Below are positions 10,435 through 18,760 of a stretch of DNA of 31,623 nucleotides, one piece after another (position 1 is the stretch's first letter; each line of letters opens with the position of its first letter). This DNA is from Guillardia theta CCMP2712. Its lineage: Eukaryota > Cryptophyceae > Pyrenomonadales > Geminigeraceae. The stretch lies in contig NW_005434619.1 of the NCBI RefSeq assembly GCF_000315625.1, forward strand, positions 159,891-191,513, written 5' to 3'. A program made the translations under genes and the position numbers. Below the pieces are notes generated by a model, which saw only the letters and a list, made by a program, of their open reading frames with translations, ran no database searches and was not told where the DNA came from.

Positions 10435-11136
10435 CTCGGAGCTGGAAGGAGGATACAATCAACCGGGCGGAGAGGGATGGGGGCTGGAGAAGCAGGCGGA
10501 GAACAAAAGAGGAAGGAGGAAGGAAGGGGAGGAGTTACCTGTCTCGATCACACTTGCGCTCCTGCTCTCACAGTCCAGCAGACTCCAGTTGGTCTTCATG
10601 GTGCCTAACGACAACCTGGGGACCGAGTTTCAACGGAGGAGGAGGAGGAGGAGGAGGAGGAGGAGGAGGAGGAGGAGGAGGAGGAGGAGGAGGAGGAGGA
10701 GGAGGAGGAGGAGAGAGGCTGTTAAGGAATATCATGTGAGATGTGTGAGAACCTTTCTTTGGTCGGAATCCCCTCCAAATTCACGTCGTCCTCATCCTCT
10801 GATCGCCTGCGTCTCTGCGTTATCTTACACCCCCTTCCTAATCCTCGACTTCTTCTCTTGCATGTCCCTTCATCCCCTCTCCCTCCTCCTCATCCACCCC
10901 CTTCTACCTGCCTCTCACCCTTACTGCTCTGCTCCACTCGTCTTCCTATCGCTACAACTTCCATCGCTACCTCATCAGCATGGGGGACAGCGACGTTCCT
11001 CTCAGCTCCTCCTCTTTGGGCAGCTGCCATGGTGTGTAGGCTCCTGCCAACTGTGATCAGGAGGAAAGGAGGAGTAAGACAAATGGCGGACTGATGTCAG
11101 CGCCAAGGTGGACTGGGGCCCTCCCCCTGCAAGAAG
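10435..11136 (+). other. Convergent spacer with possible unplaced plus-strand exons
   Basis: Two pieces read like protein on the plus strand. One, about 10575-10635, has the core QLVFMVPNDNLGTEFQ and runs into an (AGG)n tract (10636-10713), ending before a GTGAG donor at 10738. The other, about 10945-11039, reads SSYRYNFHRYLISMGDSDVP and then a Ser-rich end and a stop. They could be a small gene or alternative 3' exons of PARG. I recognise no family and could not join them with certainty. Confidence 0.3.
10636..10713 (+). repeat. (AGG)n microsatellite
   Basis: About 26 AGG units, downstream of PARG. The tract gives poly-Arg, poly-Gly or poly-Glu depending on the frame. Confidence 0.9.
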
Positions 11137-12802
11137 TTATAAGTGCCGCGATAAGCTCAAAGCTCGATCGATGTACGTCGCGTCGTTGGATACGGGCAGG
11201 CGAAGGCTCGACCCTCTTCTCTTCTGCATAGCAATGGTAAGTAGCAACCAAGGAGGAAGAAAACTAAATGGGGATGAAATGCGGGAAGGGCCAAAAAAGC
11301 TGCTGGAGGAAATGGAAGGGAATGAAGGAAGAGATCGGACAAGGGAAGAGGTAGGGTAACATTGAAGAGAAGAGGCAGGATGACGCAGCAAGGCGCCACA
11401 ACGTTGCTAACCTTCCCTCCCGTTGGTGACCTCCCAGAACGAGGAGATCCTACCTCCCCGCTCGTCCACAGCGAGTCGAACTCAGCCTGCATCTGTGGGT
11501 CCTTGAGCGCCGATGAAGCCTGCAACAGCTTTGAATAGAGCAGCAGCAGCACCCGCGGCCCTTCTCACTTGCAGCGTCCTGAAGAAAGTCGCTCCTATCA
11601 GATTCTCCGACTTCTTGTATGGAATGTAGCCCATGTCTGCCAAGCACAATCATGCTCAGTTTGCCAACCAGCCCCTCAAGTCGATGACTTACAGGATGCG
11701 GAAACAACCTTAGGGTCTCTGCAGAGGTTGAGATTGTGCCTGGAAGACAAGCAGAAAGCAGTCATTCCCTGACATTCTCCATCGTTGATCAACGTACAAG
11801 TTCCATCTGCTGTATCTCGGGTCAAGGTTGTCTTTCTCCCACAGATCTCTCATCTCGTTCTGCGGGGGAAACACTTCAGAGGGAGGGGGGAGAGGGAGGA
11901 AGGGAGAGATACAGACACAGGCAGGCAGGCAGGCAGACAGACAGGCAGGCAGGCAGGAAGGCAGGCAGGCAGGCAGGCAGGCAGTAGTCTGAGAGGAAAG
12001 CAAGCAGCACATCTTGGATTTCATGGTCGATAGACTTGCTTGTCCGGAAGCCAGTGGATTCCCAGCTCTGTAAATGACACTTGGTGAGCAAGAATACTCA
12101 AGTGCAGGATGGAAACGGACAGGTCAGGTCAGGTCAGGTCAGGTCAGGTCAGGTCAGGTCAGATCAGGGCAGGACAGGACAGGAAACGGCAGGGCAGGAC
12201 AGGACAGGAAACGACAGGAAAAGAAAGGAGACAGGGCAGGACACCCTAAGAGCCATTGTGGAAACATGCGTCATTCACCTGTGAACTCCCTCTTGTTCGC
12301 TGCAGCTGGGTTGCTTCCATAGCCTTGGCCCAAGTGCTTCCATACGCGTTGTTCGACACGTATCTTGAGCAAACAAGCAGTCAGTGGACCCTTGTCGTTG
12401 CCCTCCCACCTCCTCCATTGCTCACCCAGGTACGAACCCGGCGTATCCAACCATCCTCCTACCAACACTGTGAGCATCAGCTGAGCAGCAAACAAAAACA
12501 TCTCCATCGACCTCTCGCCCGTCATCACCGTCCCTTGGCTGCTGCAGGGTGAGTGACTGGAGAAGGAGCAAGCAGTGAAGACCTGGAGGCCGAGAACGAG
12601 CTCCTCCTCGGAGACCAGGGGAGCGATCGAGCGCCCACTCTCTCAGAGTCGAACCGCGGAGTCACCATAGTGCGATGCCTGAACCAACAAGCCTCAGCAG
12701 CGACTCGATGAAATGTTCTCCCCACTTTTCTGGGAACATGTAATGGAGCCACGTCAAGTTAGGAGCGACAAACCTCAAAACACGCACCACTACATTCATC
12801 AT
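11137..12802 (-). CDS. Orphan membrane protein, 9 exons
   Basis: Minus-strand exons: 12802-12666, 12541-12410, 12363-12279, 12067-12011, 11859-11774, 11739-11693, 11636-11569, 11519-11454, 11223-11137; all join in phase to about 254 residues. An in-frame stop lies upstream of the ATG pair at 12802. The N-terminal third is hydrophobic, with two likely membrane segments (around SLLRLVGSGIAL and MFLFAAQLMLTVLVGGW), each next to aromatic residues (LTWLHYMFPEKW). The rest is polar: NEMRDLWEKDNLDPRYSRW, DPKVVSASYMGYIPYKKSEN, then an acidic helix and a basic C-terminus ending LSLSRHL. I recognise no family and give no function. The 34-base intron at 11740-11773 is the least certain join. It faces PARG tail to tail and the coiled-coil gene head to head. 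Confidence 0.6.
11919..11984 (+). repeat. (GGCA)n/(GACA)n tetranucleotide repeat in intron
   Basis: A GGCA/GACA tetranucleotide array within the 11860-12010 intron of the orphan membrane gene. On that gene's strand it reads CTGC/CTGT and ends near a pyrimidine-rich acceptor. Confidence 0.85.
12121..12162 (+). repeat. (AGGTC)n pentanucleotide repeat in intron
   Basis: About eight perfect AGGTC units, followed by degenerate AGGAC and AGGGC variants to about 12240. It lies in the 12068-12278 intron of the orphan membrane gene. Confidence 0.9.
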
Positions 12803-12889
12803 CGCTACATCGCCCTCTCATTCCTGTCAGTCATGTGCTCTCTCATCTTACCCTACCCTGCCCGGTCTTCCTCCCCCCCCCCCTTTCCT

Positions 12890-12989
12890 NNNNNNNNNNN
12901 NNNNNNNNNNNNNNNNNNNNNNNNNNNNNNNNNNNNNNNNNNNNNNNNNNNNNNNNNNNNNNNNNNNNNNNNNNNNNNNNNNNNNNNNN
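12890..12989. other. Assembly gap (100 N)
   Basis: Exactly 100 N, the usual placeholder for a gap of unknown size. It lies between a poly-C run and a CTC repeat, so the true repeat is probably longer than shown. Confidence 0.97.
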
Positions 12990-13166
12990 TCCTCCTCCTC
13001 CTCCTCCTCCTCCTCTCCTCCTCCTCCTCCTCCTCCTCCTCCTCCTCCTCCTCCTCCTCCTCCTCCTCCTCCTCTGCATCCTCCTCCTCCTCCTCCTCCT
13101 CCTCCTCCTCCTCCTCCTCCTCTGCATCCTCCTCCTCCTCCTCCTCCTCCTCCTCCTCTGCATCCT
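12990..13166 (+). repeat. (CTC)n with regularly placed TGCATC breaks
   Basis: A CTC tract broken three times by the same TGCATCC word (about 13074, 13123, 13159), so the array has a higher-order unit. It abuts the assembly gap. Confidence 0.9.
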
Positions 13167-13855
13167 AGCTCCTCAACTGCCGCCATCGCTATACGCATCC
13201 TTGGATTGACATATGTCTAAACCACCCCACCTAGTACCCCCAAGATTAAACTGACCTCCACCCTTTGACTGGAACATATTGGTACCCCTACCCTCCATAT
13301 ATCCCATTTCGAGCAGGAAAGATACCCCGTTGAAAGTACCATTATTTTCAAGTACCCCGTCATCGACGCGATTGCCCCACCCTCACCCACCTTTCAACGC
13401 ATTCTCCTCTTTTTTTCTTTGTTCTTCCAACACCGGTACTTCCGTCCACAAAAAACCAGACGGGTGTGGATTGTTTTTTTTTGGTAATTTAAGTACCGGT
13501 ACTTCTTCCTTCCCTTCCTATACCACCCACCCCTACGATTGAGGCAGGATGCAGGTTTTACAAGAACTTTCCTCAATCTGTTCTGCCCCGACGCGTCATG
13601 CCTGTCTGCTAGTCCTCCTACCCTGCCTCCTCCTCCTCCTCCTCCTCCTGCCGCCGCCTCCGCTATTGATCTCGCTGCTCCACATCTCCCTGCTCACCTT
13701 GCCTCCTCCCTGAAGTCCATCTGATCCCTCTCGCTGTCTCCTGGGCTGCTTCCTGAGCCCTCCTATCCCTCCCAGTTCGCTCCCTCCTCGTACACCGAGC
13801 ATCCTCTACCCCACAAACGTCGTCCTGGTTAGCGACACAACTTCACTCTGTCCCC

Positions 13856-16673
13856 ATGGCTGGCTTTCTCGGTCGGCTGTCGCAAGGAATGGGAGGAGGG
13901 TCCCAGGAGGAGGAGGACATCAATGCCCCGATAACCTTCAGCCGCGCAAGGGCCCATCCTCCTCTGTCGTCCAACGTCGGCACCTTTGGCAGCACAGACA
14001 CGGGGCTTCGGAGGAACTGGGTGACTGGCTATGTTTCCCCATGATGTTGCATGCGAGTCGCCGCTCCCTCCTTTCTCGCTCCCTCCCTCCTTTCTCGCTC
14101 CCTCCCTCCTTTCTCCCTCCCTCCCTCCTTTCTCCCTCCCTCCTTTCTCCCTCCGTCCCTCTTTTTTCCCTCCCTCCTTTCTCCCTCCCTCCTTTCTCCC
14201 TCCCTCCTTTCTCCCTCCCTCCTTGCTCCCTCCCTCCTTTCTCCCTCCCTCCCTCCCTCGTAGTTTCTTTCATGCTTGTTCTTCGCTTTCTCATTGCCCT
14301 GCCCCCACCCCCTCGTAATCCCACATGCAGGTTGAGGGCAGCTGGGCATCAGGCTCTCGCTACGGCCGCCTGGAGAAGGCGCCCTCTAGACCGTTTCTCA
14401 GCATAATCCTCATCTCCGCCTTCTTCATCTTCGCCATGGTGGCATCTATCATGTGGTATGACGGCAAGGATCAGTTCAACCTCAACAACATGCTCCCCTG
14501 GTCCACCGGGGGAAGGGGCAGCGGATCTCGCCCGTCGGCGGGGTCTGGTAGAGCACGAGGGAGGGGAGAGACGAGACGAGGTGCGAGCAGGGTTCCTGCC
14601 CTTGTGCCGATGCAAAGTGACTCGACTTGTCCAGTGGAAGAAGCGAACGAGAAGCTGAAGTTCAAGTACCATGAGGCTCTCAGAGACGTCAGAGGACTGG
14701 AGAGCAAAGTGAGCCGGGTGGAGGAGAGAATCTGATTGAGGAGGAGAGGCTCTGGTCGGCGGCTGACGAGGACGGGGCAGGTTGGGGAGCTGGAGCATCT
14801 GGCAAGGGAAAACTCGCGCAAGGTGCAACACACGACTCGGGGGGGGCAGGACGGGGCCCTTGTGGAGGAAAAGCTCAAGTATGAGGCAGCTGAGCGAGAG
14901 GTAGATGCCCTGGAGAGCAAGGTAGAGGGAGGGGAGGATCGAGGACGTCAGGCTGGTGACTCGAGCAGGTGGAGAAGCTAGAGAGAGAGGCGTTGAAGCA
15001 GAAGATGAGCATGCGACAAGGGCAGGTTGGCAACTTATCTCCCTCCTCCTCCTCCTCCCCCTCCTCCTCCCCCTCCTCCTCCTCCTCCTCCTCCTCCATC
15101 GTGACATCCTCCCTCCTGAGTCTGCGTCATCCGGGTCGTTGAAACTAGCATCCTCATAAGGAGCATCTTGCCCTTGAACGCTTCTCCCCGCCGTCCTTGT
15201 TCCTCGCTGCTCCGTTGCATCTTGCGACTGACCCGCTGCCAACTCACAGGCCAGCGACCTGGGGCGGGCGAGCAAAGAGATCTCAAACCTGCAGGTGTAA
15301 AACTCTCAGTCCACCAACGGTTGTTCACCCTTCCCCCACCAGGACACCATGGAGCGGCTGGAGGAGCTCGAGGCTCGAAGGAGCAGGGTAGCTGATCCCG
15401 AGCTGGGCTGAAGCATGGGCTCTGCCTGACCGTAGTGCTGAGCAGGAGCAGAGGATGTCGGAGAAGCAGATCGCAGCGCTGGAGAAGGAGAACGAGCAGC
15501 TTGAGGTGAGGAGGGAGTGGAGGGAACCACGGGACATGACGAGCACCTCGGTCCAGCTGAGCTTGGAAGATCGAGAGCAGGACAAGTGAGTCACCTGCAG
15601 GAGGCCAGCACATCGTCTGAGTGATCCCCTGCTGCAGGCAAGAGATTAAGGCGCTCACAGACAAGGTCGAGGAGCTCTCAAGGTGGGGACGAGGGCAAGC
15701 GGCCGTTCCTCCGCCTCCTTGACTGCCGGCCAGGAACTCGGCGGCTGCTCGCAGGAGTCGGGAGAGTGGAGAGATCAAGAAGATCGAGGAGGCAATCAAG
15801 GCGCATCTGAAAACAGAGGAGGACAGGTAAAAAGCCGTTGACATTGTCTCTGTTCGTCGTTCTTCTACTTCCTTTCTCCCGTTCACATCGCTTGTTCCCC
15901 CTCCTGAAGCTCTTCACAAGGGTTGCCAAGCTTACGAGGCAGCAAATCAAGCTCAAGGCCGAGCTGGAGGCGGCGAGGGCAGAGGCCCAGCAGTACAGAA
16001 AGCCTCAACCAGCTCCAAGGAGGAAGCGCGCGCAATCCTCTCTGCATCTTGGCCCATCGAACGATCTTGAGAGCACAGGCAAACGTTTGAGCTATGCGGA
16101 TGAGGTGCAGGTATACCTACTCTCCCTCCTTCCTGCCTTCGGATGATCCGTGTGGTGACAGCAAAAGGAGAAGAAGGAAGAGGAGAACATCTCGAGGCAG
16201 GTGTGAAACGAAGTCCTGTCGCCAGCGCAAGCCCTCTAACGCTCCTGGCAGGCGTCGAGGATGATGAATCACAGGGAGGAAGAAAGAGGGCTGGACAAGC
16301 GTCATCGCAAAATGCTGGAGGTTAGGAAGAGGGTCGACGTCTGATCTAACAGGAAGAGTCAGGACATGGAAAGGAGCCAGGAGATGCGCGACAGGACGGC
16401 GGATCAAGCAGCCGACAGGTTCCACTCCTCGCCACGCTGCTTCCCCGTGCCTGACATGCCGTGCAAGGGATCTCAAGGTCAGGGAGAAGGAGATCGACAA
16501 GCTACTGGGCACCAACACCAACTGCCCCGGGTGAGATGAGCACGAGGATGAGATCCGAGCATCTGCTATGCTAACATTGGTCTACAAGGCCGGACTGCAT
16601 GACCAAGAAGGTCGACCCCTCGATAGTTCAGGTTGCCATTTCAGAGGAGGTTGAAAGGGAATTCTTACTTTAA
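13856..16673 (+). CDS. Type II membrane coiled-coil protein, 17 exons
   Basis: Exons: 13856-14032, 14331-14708, 14781-14822, 14868-14921, 14969-15025, 15250-15294, 15343-15387, 15446-15505, 15557-15585, 15638-15682, 15755-15826, 15921-16110, 16162-16200, 16252-16320, 16363-16418, 16468-16530, 16589-16673. All phases agree, giving about 501 residues. A short N-terminal part (about 80 residues, no signal peptide) is followed by one strong membrane segment, SIILISAFFIFAMVASIMWY, and then an Arg/Gly/Ser-rich linker. The remainder is highly charged and helical, with heptad-like pieces such as VGELEHLARENSRK, KQIAALEKENEQLE, LEDREQDKQEIKALTDKVEE and TRQQIKLKAELEAARAEA. The C-terminus is not coiled: CPGPDCMTKK, then VAISEEVEREFLL. 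This layout (short cytosolic tail, one anchor, long rod) is typical of Golgi or ER tethers, but no family signature is visible, so that role is a guess. The acceptor at 16363 is the least certain boundary. Confidence 0.75.
14063..14257 (+). repeat. CT-rich minisatellite in first intron
   Basis: Repeats of CTCCCTCCTTTCTCCCTCC type fill the 14033-14330 intron. They give only Ser/Pro/Leu or Arg/Glu/Gly translations. Confidence 0.85.
15040..15097 (+). repeat. (CTC)n microsatellite in intron
   Basis: A CTC/CCC triplet tract in the 15026-15249 intron of the coiled-coil gene. Confidence 0.8.
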
Positions 16674-16838
16674 CTCAAGGCAACGGACTATGCCAGGTCA
16701 AGATTCGCCTCCGGAGGAAAGCTCCGCTTTCAGTAGAATGGATTTTAATCATCCACAAATTGAATTTTCGTTTGCCGCAAAGCTTGTTTGCGTGTCGGGT
16801 TAGCTTGAGATGTCGCAGATCATCGACTCTCCGGGTTA

Positions 16839-16929
16839 GACTTACCATGAGGCGACTCTCGAGGGTGGACTTACCATGAAGATGGTTCAAATTGTCGTCT
16901 TGGTGTTGGTTTCCGGGACTTACCATGAA
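16839..16929 (-). repeat. Three dispersed copies of a GGTAAGTC-containing motif
   Basis: On the minus strand the shared core reads TCATGGTAAGTC, spaced about 29 and 49 bases apart with unrelated sequence between. Each copy contains an ideal 5' splice-site consensus. Confidence 0.7.
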
Positions 16930-17230
16930 GTGGCATGGATGAGTAGAGATGGCGGCGGATGAGGATGAGAAGAATGATGGAGCATCGGAGTGGTGAAACT
17001 TGACAAATGAGCTTAGAGATCAGCGATGAGGACGAGTCTTGACTCTAGAAAAAAGCAGATGCTATGTTAGTACTTACGCGAAGAGCGTGGAAGGTATGGA
17101 TGCGCTTCAAAAACTTGATCCCGACTGTCAAAAACTAGGCTTGAGCCTTGCCCAGCGAGAAGTGTCGCGCTTGTATCAATCGAGCCCTTGCAACAGTGTT
17201 CCTGAAGTCTCGGTGTATGGTTGTTAACTT

Positions 17231-17279
17231 AAATCATCTTGGTAAGGTTTGCTATTAAATCATCTTGGTAAGGTTTGCT
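17231..17279 (+). repeat. Perfect 23-base tandem pair, 26-base period
   Basis: Copies at 17231-17253 and 17257-17279 are identical, starting AAATCATC and containing TTGGTAAGG. A three-base spacer separates them. Confidence 0.9.
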
Positions 17280-17638
17280 TGGCAGGTTCCATTTGGTGGA
17301 GTCTTGGCAAGACTGGAATGGTTAACAGAACAGGATGTAAATGTTGGTGGGAGAGGTGTTTTGGGGGATTATTAACGACGAGAAGAAAATTAAGAGGGAG
17401 GGAAGGAACACAATCCGAACAAATGTTCGTCAAGGGGCGACACGGTGGACCAAACTGAAGCCAGAGCACATGAACATTAATCTGCGACCTTCTGTATCAT
17501 CATCCAGATTTTCCTCTGTCCCATGTGATCTATGGATCAACAATTCTGAGATCTCTGAGACGTAAACTCTCAATCAAGTAGAATTTCCGTCCCAGTAGAG
17601 TTGAATTCTTGCTCACTGGAGCAGTGAGGGATTCGAAT

Positions 17639-18760
17639 TCACTTCTTGTGGAGAGAGTTCATATGGTTCCTCACTCCCGTGTCAAAGGAGTCCCTCTCGT
17701 ACCAATGCTGAGCATTGCGACACCCCTGACCAGACTGATTGCCCCCGTCTGACCGACCAGACTTCAGGCAATCACAGCATAGGGGGCACCACACCCATTG
17801 ATGTCTGTCACTGCAGGCAACTGTTAAGTGGCCCCTTTTGTGAGCGACTCGGTGAACTTCCTTGGAGCAGGCACTGCCATTCTTCTTGCTGAAAAACTTA
17901 CAGCAAGACAGGATGCGGCACTGAACCGAATTTCTCTCCGTCGCCTGCTTCTTCGTCACGATCTGTCCATTCCTCGCAAAGTTGCCTTCTGGTGATCTGC
18001 GCTTTGCACAATGTCCGATAGGGGGTCCATAATTCTGAACCTGAATCGGAAAATGCGCTGAACTATGGTTGAAGAGGATTCTGTGATCATCTCCATCAAA
18101 CGGGCCTCCAGGTGTCGGACTGGTAGGTTTTGCATAACACATCTGAATGATGAGGTGAGGACAAGACAAACAGGCAAGACATAATTCAAACCTCTCTCAC
18201 CCTCCAAATGTTTGCGGAAGGCTCATCGTGTTCCGTCAGCTTCGTGCTGTGCCTCGACTTGGCTTCGGAGAGCTTGTACCAGCTGTTGCAATTTACAGGT
18301 TGTTTCGGGGTTTCACTCTGTGCTTTCACTGTCGCACACTTTTTCTCACGCTGATTCTCGTCCTGTTTTGTACTTCCGATGAGCTGATCATAAGTTGTAC
18401 TCTCAGATTTGATATCGTTGTAGATCTGTTGAATTGTCAACGAAACTCATCAAGCGATGATTCCTTAACACAAGATACCTTCTGGAAAATGTCTTGTTGG
18501 CAGTAATCATCCGACACATCCACGAAGGGACCATGCGATTCTCCTGCGTTGACATTGTCGGCCTTCACATATGGGGAAGACCGCTGGACATCTTGACGGC
18601 AACCCAGCTCGTGGAAACAGAAGTTGACAGTCAAGCCGTCCGTTTTGCTGGAAAGGGGATGGTCTTGAAAGTTGATGTTCAGGTCATCGTTCGACAAGAG
18701 AAGTTCTTCCGCACACAAGTTTGAGTCCGGGTGGAGGGGAGACAGCATTATCTGCTCCAT
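17639..18760 (-). CDS. Cys/His-rich orphan protein, 3 exons
   Basis: Minus-strand exons: 18760-18479, 18425-18201, 18142-17639, in phase, about 336 residues. Introns are 53 and 58 bases with GT-AG ends. The N-terminal two thirds are polar and unremarkable. The C-terminal ~100 residues are rich in Cys and His: CRILSCCKFF, SACSKEVHRVAHKRGH, WVWCPLCCDCLKS, SGQGCRNAQHWY and a final HMNSLHKK. The spacing suggests one or two zinc sites, the last with a C2H2-like H-x4-H end, but it matches no family I can name. The ATG at 18760 follows a possible acceptor, so an upstream exon cannot be excluded. Confidence 0.5.

Larger units (their letters stand above)
12803..13855. promoter_or_regulatory. Divergent intergenic region: gap, CTC repeat and C-rich tracts
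   Basis: Head-to-head spacer between the orphan membrane gene (-) and the coiled-coil gene (+). In order it holds a C-run, a 100-N gap, a long CTC repeat, then 13215-13540 with TACCCC-type tracts (ACCCCACC, AGTACCCCC, GGTACCCCTACCC, AAGTACCCCGT) and CCGGTACTTC twice (about 13432 and 13496). Poly-T runs occur at 13409 and 13471. No gene was found. The promoter role is inferred from position. Confidence 0.45.
16674..17638. other. Convergent spacer with donor-like short repeats
   Basis: Between the coiled-coil gene (+) and the Cys/His-rich gene (-). It holds three copies of GACTTACCATGA (16839, 16868, 16917) and two perfect 23-base copies of a unit at 17231 and 17257. A plus-strand open frame at about 17045-17227 has fairly normal composition but no recognisable domain and no good start, so I do not call it a gene. 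Confidence 0.5.

Noticed and set aside
11919-12240. CRISPR-like or satellite array
   Set aside because: It consists of simple 4- and 5-base repeats with no spacers, inside introns of a eukaryotic gene.
12990-13209. Poly-Leu/Ser/Arg 'proteins'
   Set aside because: These are translations of the CTC repeat and of the N gap.
14349-15275. 308-residue minus-strand open frame
   Set aside because: It runs antisense across the plus-strand exons and repeats of the coiled-coil gene, which are phase-consistent, and includes poly-Arg from a CTC repeat.
15035-15886. 283-residue minus-strand open frame
   Set aside because: It lies antisense to seven supported exons of the coiled-coil gene and ends in poly-Gly from a triplet repeat.
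17610-17650. GGATTCGAATTC as a possible tRNA T arm
   Set aside because: It is part of a short inverted repeat at the end of the Cys/His gene, with no cloverleaf.
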